A stretch of 64,000 bases of DNA from Clostridiales bacterium (GTDB lineage: Bacteria; Bacillota; Clostridia; Christensenellales; Aristaeellaceae), in contig SFHK01000010.1 in assembly GCA_004556395.1 (NCBI GenBank), forward strand, positions 1-64,000. The letters are read 5' to 3'. A program made the translations under genes and the position numbers. Under the pieces are notes generated by a model, which was given only the letters and a program-made list of their open reading frames with translations, had not been told where the DNA came from and made no database searches. Of the stretch, positions 17,184 to 25,284 are shown piece by piece (position 1 is the stretch's first letter; every line of letters begins with the position of its first letter).

Positions 17184-17660
17184 ATGGACAGGCAGCAATT
17201 TACCGAACGCGCGCGGAAGCTCGAAGCGCGGCTGTACCGCATCGGCTACGGCCTTCTGCGCGAGGAACAGGATCGCATGGACGCGGTGCAGGAAGCGCTT
17301 CTGAAGGCGTGGCGGCACTGCGGCCGTCTGAAGGACGATGCGTATTTTGATACCTGGCTTACGCGCATCTTCATCAACGAATGTACAAACATCCAGCGCC
17401 GTCAGGGTCGACAGCGCGCGCTGGATGAACGAATCAACGTCCCCGCGCCCACCGCCCACGCGGACAACGCCGCGCTGCGCGACGCCATCCTGTCGCTGAA
17501 GCCGCCGGAACGACTGGTGGTCATCCTTCAGTACATGGAGGGCTACACGCTGAGCGAAATCGCGTCTTTGCTTGGCGAGCGCGAGGGAACGATCAAATCG
17601 CGGGCACGCAGAGCAAAAATGCAGCTCAAGGCGTTTCTGACGGACGACGACAGGGAGTGA
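17184..17660 (+). CDS. ECF-family RNA polymerase sigma factor
   Basis: The 158-residue protein has region 2 in residues 10-75 (LREEQDRMDAVQEALLKAWR, then FDTWLTRIFINECTN) and region 4 helix-turn-helix in about 100-150 (LSLKPPERLVVILQYMEGYT, IASLLGEREGTIKSR). ATG 17184 follows a GAAAGGAA site. No region 3 is present, as expected for an ECF sigma. The next gene begins four bases after the stop and encodes a membrane-anchored protein that probably holds this sigma inactive until a cell-envelope signal arrives. Confidence 0.92.
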   Translation: MDRQQFTERARKLEARLYRIGYGLLREEQDRMDAVQEALLKAWRHCGRLKDDAYFDTWLTRIFINECTNIQRRQGRQRALDERINVPAPTAHADNAALRDAILSLKPPERLVVILQYMEGYTLSEIASLLGEREGTIKSRARRAKMQLKAFLTDDDRE

Positions 17661-17664
17661 TTTT

Positions 17665-18738
17665 ATGAAACAGAGTGACTGGCAGCGCGCCTTCGGTCAG
17701 CCGGATCAAGCATTCCATCGAGCCTTCACGGAAACGCTCGAGCAATTGGAGGAAATGAACATGAAGAGACGATACAGGATTTCTACCCTTCTCGCAGCGG
17801 CGGTTCTTCTGACGCTAGCTTTCGCCGGCGCGGCGCTGGCCACGGGCGGCTTCGGCATCTTCGACCGAGCGGACGTACCCCCGCTCAAGGGCGCGGAAGC
17901 GCTGGTCGAAACCGGCCTTGGCAGGACGGCCAACGATCTGGTGCGGCTGACGGTGGAGGAGGCCGTGCGCGACGAGGGCGAGATCACGGCGCTCATCCGC
18001 CTGACCCCGCTGGATCCCGAGCGCTACGCGCTGTTTAACGACACGCTGGAAGACGCGCCGGATGGCGTTTACGACATCGAAAAGACCGTCGACGCGAACG
18101 GCTATGAGACGCGGACAATCAAGGGGCGCGTGGACGGCAAGACCGTCATCGACTACTGGCCGAGCTTTGACATGGAGGGCAAAACCTCTGGTGCTTCCCT
18201 CGACGCGATCTCGCAGCCGGACGGCAGCGTGCTGATTCGCGCGACGATTGAGCCGGAGGACGACGTGACGGACGATACCGTTTTCTACGCGCTCGCCACG
18301 CTCACCGTAAACGGCGAACAGACGCGGCTGGAAGCCGTCCGCTTCACGCTCGCCCAGAAGGAAGAAACCCGCAGTGCATCCTACGTCCCCGTGGACAACG
18401 GCGAAGTCGAGCGCGTGAAGGTGTACGGCGTGAAGCTGGAATCCACCAGTGTGTCGGCCATCGCGCACGTAAGCTATGCGTACCTGCCGAAGAAGACGGA
18501 CATGGGCGTCAGCTTCCACTACATGAACGGCAGTGGCATTCTCTACGAGGTCGGCAGCGGCGGCGGCGAGGCGCTCCCGGACGGCGAATACGAGATTCCG
18601 CAGGGCTACGAGGGCATGATGTACAGCGACCGCCTGCAGGCGATGGCGGAATTCCCGGACGAGCTGATTCTCGAAGCCAAGGTCATCGGCGAGGATACGA
18701 TTCTCGGCCGCGTGACGCTGAAGCGCGTGGACGAATAA
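17665..18738 (+). CDS. membrane-anchored DUF4179-like anti-sigma protein
   Basis: The 357-residue protein has a cytoplasmic N-terminal stretch of about 35 residues, one transmembrane helix (ISTLLAAAVLLTLAFAGAAL) and a large extracellular region of about 300 residues rich in beta-strand. This is the layout of DUF4179 proteins encoded immediately downstream of ECF sigma genes in Clostridia. The short N-terminus (FHRAFTETLEQLEEM) is the likely sigma-binding part. The role in sigma control is inferred from order and topology; the signal is unknown. Confidence 0.8.
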   Translation: MKQSDWQRAFGQPDQAFHRAFTETLEQLEEMNMKRRYRISTLLAAAVLLTLAFAGAALATGGFGIFDRADVPPLKGAEALVETGLGRTANDLVRLTVEEAVRDEGEITALIRLTPLDPERYALFNDTLEDAPDGVYDIEKTVDANGYETRTIKGRVDGKTVIDYWPSFDMEGKTSGASLDAISQPDGSVLIRATIEPEDDVTDDTVFYALATLTVNGEQTRLEAVRFTLAQKEETRSASYVPVDNGEVERVKVYGVKLESTSVSAIAHVSYAYLPKKTDMGVSFHYMNGSGILYEVGSGGGEALPDGEYEIPQGYEGMMYSDRLQAMAEFPDELILEAKVIGEDTILGRVTLKRVDE

Positions 18739-18760
18739 CCGCATTCCCGATCAGATAATC

Positions 18761-18804
18761 AACGGCCGCGGTCTGACGAATTTCTCAGACCGCGGCCGTT
18801 TCAT
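18761..18804. terminator. bidirectional terminator between anti-sigma and cbiB genes
   Basis: A 16-bp perfect stem (AACGGCCGCGGTCTGA at 18761-18776 with its complement at 18785-18800) and an 8-base loop lie between two convergent genes. T runs are short on both sides. Confidence 0.8.
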
Positions 18805-18808
18805 ACTG

Positions 18809-19765
18809 TCATCCAAGACCGCTCAGCGCCCACACGGCCAGCGTGATCATCGCCAGCATCAGCCCGGACGCGGCGTACATCATCCGCACGGCCAAGCGTA
18901 TGTCGCGCTTCTCCGGCGCGCGCAGGTCGTCGCCGATGGTCGGCTTTACGACCGGCTTCCCGAAATACAGGTGCGTGCCGCCCAGCTGTACGTGCAGCGC
19001 GCCGGCTGCCGCCGCTTCGCTCCACGCGCAGTTCGGGCTTTTGTGGTTGCGGTGGTCGCGCTTCATGATGCGGAAGGCCGCGCCGCCGTCCAGCCCGCAA
19101 AGCCACGCGGCAAGGCATAGCAGGCAGCCGGTCAGCCGCGCGGGCAGATAGTTCAGCAGGTCGTCAAGCTTCGCGCTGCTCCAGCCGACGTCCCGGTATT
19201 TCTCGTCCAGATAGCCCACCATGGAATCGAGCGTGGACGACGCCTTGAACGCCCACATCAGCGCCGGCCCGCCCAGCATGCCGTACAGCATGGGGGAAAT
19301 CACGCCGTCGGTCGTGTTTTCCGCCACGGTCTCGATCGTCGCGCACACGACCTCGCGCTCGCTCAGCGCCGCCGTGTCGCGGCCTACGATGCGCGCCACC
19401 TGCCTGCGCCCCGCGTCCAGCCCGCGTCCCAGCGCCTTTTCCACGCCGACCGCCTCCTGCGCCAGACACCGGGCGGACAGCCCCATCCAGCTCAGAAGCG
19501 CCATGACGATCAGCCGCGGAACGCGCCCAAGCAATCCCGACAGAAACACCAGCAGCCCCGCCGCCAGCGCCGTCAGAAGCACCGTCGACGCGGTGAGCCA
19601 CACGGCGCTTCGGCGCAGGTTTCCACCGCGCGCCCGCAGCCGCTTTTCACACCAGCTGATATATTTTCCAATGACGCACACGGGATGATACAGCCACGCC
19701 GGATCGCCCAGCAGCAGGTCAAGCGCGCAGCCCGCCAGCAGTGCAAGGTAAAAATCCGTCCACAT
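18809..19765 (-). CDS. cbiB: adenosylcobinamide-phosphate synthase CbiB/CobD
   Basis: The 318-residue integral membrane enzyme attaches (R)-1-amino-2-propanol O-phosphate (or a related linker) to cobyric acid. Family signatures are LLLGDPAWLYHPVCVIG near residue 20, ETVAENTTDGVISP near 145, SSTLDSMVGYLDEKYRDVGW near 175, and WSEAAAAGALHVQLGG near 245. Several hydrophobic segments are visible. Its start ATG overlaps the cobQ stop by one base, so it is the last gene of the cobalamin operon, ending at the terminator at 18761-18804. Confidence 0.93.
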   Translation of the reverse strand: MWTDFYLALLAGCALDLLLGDPAWLYHPVCVIGKYISWCEKRLRARGGNLRRSAVWLTASTVLLTALAAGLLVFLSGLLGRVPRLIVMALLSWMGLSARCLAQEAVGVEKALGRGLDAGRRQVARIVGRDTAALSEREVVCATIETVAENTTDGVISPMLYGMLGGPALMWAFKASSTLDSMVGYLDEKYRDVGWSSAKLDDLLNYLPARLTGCLLCLAAWLCGLDGGAAFRIMKRDHRNHKSPNCAWSEAAAAGALHVQLGGTHLYFGKPVVKPTIGDDLRAPEKRDIRLAVRMMYAASGLMLAMITLAVWALSGLG

Positions 19766-21267
19766 CAGCGTTCCCCCCGTATGATCGCGTAAATGGCTTC
19801 CATATCCAGACTGTCGCGCACAATCGCGGCGACGCGGTCAAATTCCCGCTCGCGGAAGGCTTCCATGGTCATGGGCGCTTCCGCCGCGCCCTGAATGCCC
19901 TTCTGTTCCCGGATATGCGCGGCGATGCGGCCGAACAGCTGTCCGTCGTCAAACAGGCCATGCAGGTAGCTGCCCAGCACGTTGCCCTCCGCATTCCGCA
20001 CGCCGTCCACCTCGCCGCCGATGCGCATCCACGGCACGCAGCGCGCGCCGAAGCGGTTCTGCCCCGCGTGAATCTCATAGCCGTCCACCAGCGCGCCGTT
20101 CAGGCTCTGAAGCCAGCCGTCCGCGTCCTCCACGCAGCCCGTCGCCTGCCGCGTGCGCTTTTCCTCCGCGAAGGTGACTTCCATGTCCAGAAGTCCCAGC
20201 CCGGAGACCTCCGGCACGCGGGATTCCACATGCATGGGATCGCGCAGCACCGTTCCCAGCATCTGATACCCGCCGCACACGCCCATCACCAGCCCTCCGG
20301 CGCGCGCGTGGCGCACGATGGCCGCATCCATGCCCCGGCGGCGCAGCTCGAGCAGGTCTTCAATGGTGTTTTTCGTGCCCGGAAGGATGATCATGTCCGC
20401 ACCCGCCAGTTCTCCGGCATGCTCCGCGTAGCGGCAGCTGACGCCCTCCATCAGGTTCAGCGCCTGAAAATCGGTGAAGTTGGAAATGTGCGGCAGGCGG
20501 ACGACCGCCACGTTCACATCGCCCTCGCGCCGCACGCTGTGAAAGCGCTCGGTCACGCTGTCCTCGTCCTCAAGCTCCACGTCCATCCACGGAACCACGC
20601 CCAGCACCGGAATGTGAATGCGCTCCTCCAGCATGCGAAGCCCGGGCTCCAGAATCTTCACGTCCCCGCGGAATTTGTTGATGATTACGCCCCTGACCCG
20701 CGCGCGCTCCTCGTCCGTCAGCAGCATCACCGTGCCCAGCAGCGACGCGAACACGCCGCCCAGATTGATGTCGCCCACCAGCAGAACCGGCGCGTCCGCC
20801 GCCTCGGCCATGGACATGTTCACAATGTCTCCGTCCCGCAGGTTGATTTCCGCCGGACTGCCCGCGCCCTCGATCACCACGCAGTCGACCCCGGCCTCCA
20901 GCCGGTCGTAGGTCTCGCGGATGCGCCTGCGAAGCTGCGGCTTGTATTCGTGGTACTCCATCGCCGTCATGTTGCCGATGGGACGGCCGTCCACGATCAC
21001 CTGCGAGCGCCGATCGCTGGTGGGCTTCAGAAGCACGGGATTCATGCGCACGTCCGGTTCCAGCCCCGCGGCCTGCGCCTGCATGGCCTGCGCGCGGCCG
21101 ATTTCCGCGCCGTCCTTCGTCACGAAGGAATTCAGCGCCATGTTCTGCGCCTTGAACGGCGCGACCCGCAGACCGTCCTGCTTCAGAATCCGCAGAAGCG
21201 CGGCGCACAGCACGCTCTTGCCCACCGACGAGCCCGTTCCCTGAAGCATAATGCTCTTCCCACGCAT
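19765..21267 (-). CDS. cobQ: cobyric acid synthase
   Basis: The 500-residue protein amidates adenosylcobyrinic acid a,c-diamide at four carboxylates with glutamine and ATP. The N-terminal dethiobiotin-synthase-like domain has QGTGSSVGKSVLCAALLRIL and APFKAQNMALNS. The C-terminal class I glutaminase domain has VCGGYQMLG with the nucleophilic Cys, and GSYLHGLFDD with the catalytic His. It is full length. The gene lies four bases after the threonine-phosphate decarboxylase stop and one base overlaps cbiB. Confidence 0.95.
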   Translation of the reverse strand: MRGKSIMLQGTGSSVGKSVLCAALLRILKQDGLRVAPFKAQNMALNSFVTKDGAEIGRAQAMQAQAAGLEPDVRMNPVLLKPTSDRRSQVIVDGRPIGNMTAMEYHEYKPQLRRRIRETYDRLEAGVDCVVIEGAGSPAEINLRDGDIVNMSMAEAADAPVLLVGDINLGGVFASLLGTVMLLTDEERARVRGVIINKFRGDVKILEPGLRMLEERIHIPVLGVVPWMDVELEDEDSVTERFHSVRREGDVNVAVVRLPHISNFTDFQALNLMEGVSCRYAEHAGELAGADMIILPGTKNTIEDLLELRRRGMDAAIVRHARAGGLVMGVCGGYQMLGTVLRDPMHVESRVPEVSGLGLLDMEVTFAEEKRTRQATGCVEDADGWLQSLNGALVDGYEIHAGQNRFGARCVPWMRIGGEVDGVRNAEGNVLGSYLHGLFDDGQLFGRIAAHIREQKGIQGAAEAPMTMEAFREREFDRVAAIVRDSLDMEAIYAIIRGER

Positions 21268-21271
21268 GGTT

Positions 21272-22267
21272 TCATCCTCCGTAATCGATGCATTCCCGCA
21301 GCGCTTCCAGAAAGCGCACGTTCTCCGCTTCCGTTTTCACCGCCAGCCGCAGATACGCCGGCGGCAGACCAAAGGATTCGCAGGTGCGCACCAGAATGCG
21401 CCGCGCCCGCAGCCTTTTCGCGACCTCTGTCATATCGCGCCCGAAATCCGCCAGCAGAAACGGCGCGTGGGACGGCATGACCCGCGCGCCCATCGCTTCC
21501 AGCGCACGTGCGAACGCCGCCCGCCGCGCGTCCGTCGCCTGCGCGTCCTTCTCAATTTCCCGCACGTGCAGCGGTAGCTCCGCCGCGATGGCGCTTGCAA
21601 AGCTGTTCAGCGACCACGTGAGCATCCGCTCTTCCAGCGCGCGGATCGTCTCCGGCGCGGCGCATACATAGCCCAGCCGCACGCCGGGCACGCACAGAAT
21701 CTTCGTGAGCGAGCCGACCACCGTCAGCCCCGGCTGCACGAATTTCCGCACGGAATGCGAGGGGCAGTAATCGATAAACGCTTCGTCCACGAGCAGCTCC
21801 GCACCCTGTTCCCGCAGCGCACGGAATTCCTCCAGCACGCGCTCCGGCTCCACGGCCTCGCCCGTCGGATTGTTGGGATTACACAGCACCCGCGTGTCGC
21901 CCGGCCGCGCGTTTCCGTTTTCGGCGACTGCCCGTCCGCGCGCCCGCGCCCGCTCCGCGTATTCTCCGAAGGTGGGCGGCTGCACGAGCACGCGCCCCTG
22001 ATTCAAGGACAGCGCCAGATCGATCGCCTGCGCCCCGCCCGCCGTGGGCAGCACGCGCGCTTCCTCCACGCCCAGCGCGGCGGCCAGCCCGGCGCGCGCC
22101 GCGCGCATCTGCCGGTCAGGATAATAGCGCGTGTCCACAATCGCCCGGCGCATCGTCTCCAACACCCACTCGGGCGTTCCCTCCGGCCGCAGGTTGGCCG
22201 AATAGTCCAGCCAGTCGCCCGGCCGCGCTTCGTCCCACACGTTGCCGCCGTGTCTCATATCCTGCAT
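21272..22267 (-). CDS. L-threonine-O-3-phosphate decarboxylase (CobD-like, PLP)
   Basis: The 331-residue fold-type I aminotransferase makes aminopropanol phosphate, the linker used by CbiB. MRHGGNVWDEARP and LDYSANLRPEGTPEW match the CobD/CobC start. The PLP lysine is in GSLTKILCVPGVRLGY, and NPNNPTGE and DEAFIDY are the cofactor loops. ATG 22267 is chosen because everything upstream belongs to a riboswitch terminator; an in-frame ATG at 22309 lies within that structure. First gene of the cobalamin operon and directly under riboswitch control. Confidence 0.88.
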   Translation of the reverse strand: MQDMRHGGNVWDEARPGDWLDYSANLRPEGTPEWVLETMRRAIVDTRYYPDRQMRAARAGLAAALGVEEARVLPTAGGAQAIDLALSLNQGRVLVQPPTFGEYAERARARGRAVAENGNARPGDTRVLCNPNNPTGEAVEPERVLEEFRALREQGAELLVDEAFIDYCPSHSVRKFVQPGLTVVGSLTKILCVPGVRLGYVCAAPETIRALEERMLTWSLNSFASAIAAELPLHVREIEKDAQATDARRAAFARALEAMGARVMPSHAPFLLADFGRDMTEVAKRLRARRILVRTCESFGLPPAYLRLAVKTEAENVRFLEALRECIDYGG

Positions 22268-22306
22268 AAAAACAACGCTTCTCCCTTCTGTCTGTGGAAA
22301 AGCGTT
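22267..22306 (-). terminator. riboswitch expression-platform terminator
   Basis: On the minus strand AACGCTTTTCC pairs with GGAGAAGCGTT (11 bp, one G-U) and is followed by GTTTTT directly before the ATG at 22267. The stem also contains the AGGGAG ribosome binding site, so the hairpin can both terminate transcription and hide the site. Confidence 0.7.
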
Positions 22307-22384
22307 CAAACCAGACGGCCGGACGGCGCGCGTCCCCCGTTTCCGGTCTCCCGCCTTCCCCTTTGCCCGGGAAGTCGACCCTCT

Positions 22385-22576
22385 TCGCGCGCGGCAGGTC
22401 TCCTGACTCGGAAGCGCCGGAAAATCCGCCCGGCGGCGTGCCGCCTTCTCGAACCTTCGTTCAATGGCTCCGGCACGCTCTTCTCTTCCTCACAGTAATG
22501 GCTGTTGCGCCGGCTTCGCACCGGCTTCCCTTTTCACCCGGCGCATGCCGGGCACCTCGCGCTGCTGATTCGATTG
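22385..22576 (-). ncRNA. cobalamin (AdoCbl) riboswitch aptamer
   Basis: On the minus strand the B12 box GAGTCAGGAGACCTGCC lies at 22408-22392. Upstream are the paired GCCGGTGCGAAGCCGGC element (about 22509-22525) and the ACTGTGA segment (about 22495), typical of the class I aptamer. The promoter is 10 bases further up and the expression platform is at 22267-22306. Bound adenosylcobalamin should switch off the three-gene cobamide operon. Confidence 0.9.
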
Positions 22577-22584
22577 TACCCACC

Positions 22585-22613
22585 ATTATAGAAGTTCCCG
22601 GCGCAAACGTCAA
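22585..22613 (-). promoter_or_regulatory. sigma-A promoter of the cobalamin operon
   Basis: On the minus strand TTGACG (22613-22608) and TATAAT (22590-22585) are 17 bases apart, placing the transcript start at about 22577, just before the aptamer. Confidence 0.85.
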
Positions 22614-22675
22614 CATCTGACATGCGGGCTTTCAGATTTTACCGCAACGCAACCCACAGACGCGAGGCGGTGCTT

Positions 22676-22681
22676 TATAAT
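22676..22681 (+). promoter_or_regulatory. possible -10 of eutH
   Basis: TATAAT lies 10 bases before the repeat element at 22691. The hexamer 17 bases upstream (CCCACA) is a poor -35. If used, the leader of eutH would consist almost entirely of the repeat element. Confidence 0.35.
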
Positions 22682-22690
22682 AGAACTAAG

Positions 22691-22795
22691 GCAACACCGC
22701 ACAAATGAGGTGGTCGGCCGGCGAATGGATTTTTCGTCAGATGCAAATGCAAATTTCGAAGGTTTACTGGAGGTAAATCGAGGAATTTGCATGCC
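22691..22795 (+). repeat. small inverted-repeat element, copy 1 (right end missing)
   Basis: These 105 bases match 32637-32741 at 103 positions. The left end reads GCAACACCGCACAA. Similarity stops after GCATGCC, so this copy lacks about 53 bases at its right end, including the right terminal inverted repeat. It has no coding capacity of its own. It ends 27 bases before the eutH start. Confidence 0.85.
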
Positions 22796-22822
22796 ATTCT
22801 CTCTGGAAGGCGTGGAGGAGCA

Positions 22823-23926
22823 ATGCCGTTTTCGGACTGGCTGAAGATGATCATGCTGGGATTTCTGGTTCTGGGTGGGCTGGATCACTGTCTGGGCAAC
22901 CGTTTCGGGCTGGGTGAGGGCTTTCGCGAAGGATTCATGACGCTGGGCAGCCTGTCGCTGGCCATGATCGGCATGAACACGGTTTCCCCGCTGATTGCGG
23001 ACGGGCTGAGCGGCATCCTGACGCCGCTGTTTCAGGCCGTCGGCGCGGACCCCTCGATGTTCGCGGGCGTGCTGCTGGCCAACGATTCCGGCGGCTATCC
23101 GCTGGCGATGAGCCTGTGCAAAGACGCGGCTGTCGGCCGGTACGCGGGCGCGGTCGTGTGCTCGATGATGGGCGTTACGATGACGTTCACGATTCCGTTC
23201 GCCTTCTCCACGGTCAAAACGCCCGAAGCGCGGCGCGCGCTGTCCCGCGGGCTGCTGATCGGCATCGCCACAATTCCCGTGGGCTGCATTGTCTCGGGTC
23301 TGCTGGCCGGGCTTCCGGTCGGCGTGCTGTTTGCGAACCTTCTGCCGCTGCTCGCGTGCGCGGCGGTGCTGCTGTTCTGCCTGCTGCGCTTCCCGAACGG
23401 CAGCATCCGCGTGATGAGCGCCTTTGGAAGGCTGCTCAGCGTGTTCCTGATTCTGACGCTGATTCTCGCCGTCGTCGACCACCAGCTTCCGGGACGGCTT
23501 TTCAGCGGGAAGCTGACGCCGTTTTCGGAGAGTCTGGCCATCGTGGGCGACATCTGCATCGTGCTCGCGGGCGCGTTTCCGATGCTGAAGCTGCTTCAGA
23601 AGCTTTTAAAGCGCCCGCTGGAAAAACTCGGCGCGCGCATGGGCATCAATGCCTGCGCCGTCACCGGCCTGTTCACTGCGCTCGTCAACAGCATTCCCAC
23701 CTTCGGCTCCATGGAACAGATGGACGCGCGCGGGCGGGTGCTGAACGCCGCGTTCGCCGTGTCCGCCGCGTTCGCGTTCGGCGACCATCTCGGTTTCACC
23801 GCCGGGGTCTGCCCGGACTATCTTCTACCGATGCTCGCCGGGAAGCTGCTCTCCGCCCTCTCCGCGCTGGCGCTGGCGCTGCTGCTTACCCGCAAAATGC
23901 CGACCGCACAGGAGGAAATCGCATGA
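22823..23926 (+). CDS. eutH: EutH-type ethanolamine permease
   Basis: The 367-residue protein is an integral membrane protein of about 10-11 helices. It shows the EutH pattern MFAGVLLANDSGGYPLA, FSTVKTPEARRAL and VNSIPTFGSMEQMDARG. ATG 22823 follows GTGGAGGAG; a longer start lacks such a site. No other eut genes are present in the window. A nearby cobalamin operon is relevant because the EutBC lyase needs AdoCbl, but that link is inference. The stop overlaps the next start (ATGA). Confidence 0.85.
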   Translation: MPFSDWLKMIMLGFLVLGGLDHCLGNRFGLGEGFREGFMTLGSLSLAMIGMNTVSPLIADGLSGILTPLFQAVGADPSMFAGVLLANDSGGYPLAMSLCKDAAVGRYAGAVVCSMMGVTMTFTIPFAFSTVKTPEARRALSRGLLIGIATIPVGCIVSGLLAGLPVGVLFANLLPLLACAAVLLFCLLRFPNGSIRVMSAFGRLLSVFLILTLILAVVDHQLPGRLFSGKLTPFSESLAIVGDICIVLAGAFPMLKLLQKLLKRPLEKLGARMGINACAVTGLFTALVNSIPTFGSMEQMDARGRVLNAAFAVSAAFAFGDHLGFTAGVCPDYLLPMLAGKLLSALSALALALLLTRKMPTAQEEIA

Positions 23927-24435
23927 CCATTGAGAAGCTCACGCGCGACAATTTCGCGCTTTCGTCGCTGGACGGCTTCGTCCGCACGCAGCCGGTCACA
24001 GAGGTCTACCGGAAGTTTGGCGGCGAATACCGGCTGGTGAACGAGCCCTTCACCGACGACTGGTCGCCCGCGCGCAAGCGCGAAAAGGCCGCGGAAATTC
24101 TGTCCGGCGCGTACATCGTCTACGGCGCGTGGCTCGACGGCCGGCTGGCCGGGTTCGTCATGCTCGCGAACGCGCTGAACAAAAACCGCCTGATCGTGGA
24201 CAGTTTTCACGTGTCGCGGGACGCGCGCCGCCACGGCATCGGCCGCGCGCTGTTCGAGTGCGCAAAAACAGAAGCCCGCGCCCGCGGCGCGAAACAGTTG
24301 TACATCTCCGCGTGCAGCTCAAAGGAAACCATCGCGTTTTACCTCGCCATGGACTGCCGCCTCGCGGACGACGCGATCCCGGAGGCGGTCGAAGCCGAGC
24401 CGTTCGATCTTCAGCTGGTCTGCGACGTGGAATAA
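23923..24435 (+). CDS. GNAT-family N-acetyltransferase
   Basis: The 170-residue protein starts at ATG 23923, overlapping the eutH stop, after GGAGG. The acetyl-CoA binding motif A is DSFHVSRDARRHGIGRALFE (about residues 88-107). Motif B follows (LYISACSSKETIAFYLAMDC), then the acidic C-terminus. The substrate cannot be told; the translational coupling to eutH suggests a shared condition of expression, not a shared pathway. Confidence 0.85.
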   Translation: MTIEKLTRDNFALSSLDGFVRTQPVTEVYRKFGGEYRLVNEPFTDDWSPARKREKAAEILSGAYIVYGAWLDGRLAGFVMLANALNKNRLIVDSFHVSRDARRHGIGRALFECAKTEARARGAKQLYISACSSKETIAFYLAMDCRLADDAIPEAVEAEPFDLQLVCDVE

Positions 24436-24451
24436 AATTGACTGAAAACAG

Positions 24452-24481
24452 TTGTCCGGTCTGATAATTTTGTGGTATAAT
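24452..24481 (+). promoter_or_regulatory. sigma-A promoter of the ThuA-like gene
   Basis: TTGTCC (24452-24457) and TATAAT (24476-24481) are separated by 18 bases; the gene starts at 24517. Confidence 0.65.
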
Positions 24482-24516
24482 CATCCAGACGATTGATTGA
24501 AAAAGGAGTGACCAAC

Positions 24517-25221
24517 ATGATCCGCGTAACCATTTACAATGAATTTGTTCACGAGCGCACGGAGGAAAAGGTGCGCGAGGTATACCCGGACGGCATTCAC
24601 ATGGCGCTCAAGTCCTTTCTGGAGGACGGCGACGTGGTCGTGGACACCGTGACGCTGGACACGGTAAACGAGCTTACCGAGGAAAAGCTGAAGGACACCG
24701 ACGTGCTCGTATGGTGGGGCCATATGGCGCACAACAAGGTGCCGGACGAAGTCGCCGAGCACGTGAAAGAAGCCGTGCAGCGCGGCATGGGCGCGATTTT
24801 CCTGCATTCCGGTCACGAGTCCAAGCCCTTCAAAAAGCTGATGGGCACGCCCTGCAACCTCACGTGGCGCGAGGACGGTGACTACGAGCGCGTGTGGACG
24901 GTCAACCCGGCGCACCCGATCGCGCAGGGCATCGGCCGGTTCATCTATCTGGAGCATGAGGAAACCTACGGCGAGCCCTTCGGCATTCCGGAGCCGGACG
25001 AAACCGTGTTCATCGGCGGCTACGAGGGCGGCGAAGTCTTCCGCAGCGGCGTATGCTACCGCCGCGGCTGTGGGAGAATCTTCTATTTCCAGCCCGGCCA
25101 CGAGAGCTTTCCCACCTATAAGAACGCGGACGTGCAGCGTGTGATCAAAAACGCGGTTTGCTGGGCCGCGCCCATTTACCGCGTGGAGAACCTGAACTGC
25201 CCGCACGTGCAGAAACCGTAA
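24517..25221 (+). CDS. ThuA-like trehalose-utilisation protein
   Basis: The 234-residue protein has the class I glutaminase-like ThuA fold: MIRVTIYNEFVHE at the start, DVLVWWGHMAHNKV, MGAIFLHSGHESKPFKKLMG, and RIFYFQPGHESFPTY near the end. ATG 24517 follows AAGGAG. The role in the family is associated with sugar uptake or oxidation of disaccharides; the catalytic activity is not established. It precedes an FGGY sugar kinase by 63 bases and probably belongs to the same carbohydrate operon. Confidence 0.85.
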   Translation: MIRVTIYNEFVHERTEEKVREVYPDGIHMALKSFLEDGDVVVDTVTLDTVNELTEEKLKDTDVLVWWGHMAHNKVPDEVAEHVKEAVQRGMGAIFLHSGHESKPFKKLMGTPCNLTWREDGDYERVWTVNPAHPIAQGIGRFIYLEHEETYGEPFGIPEPDETVFIGGYEGGEVFRSGVCYRRGCGRIFYFQPGHESFPTYKNADVQRVIKNAVCWAAPIYRVENLNCPHVQKP

Positions 25222-25284
25222 GTCGCCGGTTCGAGCGATTTTGCCGCAATTGATTCGCCGCCCGCGCGGCAGGAGGGGCCTTTC

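Noticed and set aside
22610..23482. Minus-strand frame across the repeat element and eutH
   Set aside because: The similar peptide at the second repeat copy arises because both copies are the same DNA; no ribosome binding site or domain supports coding.
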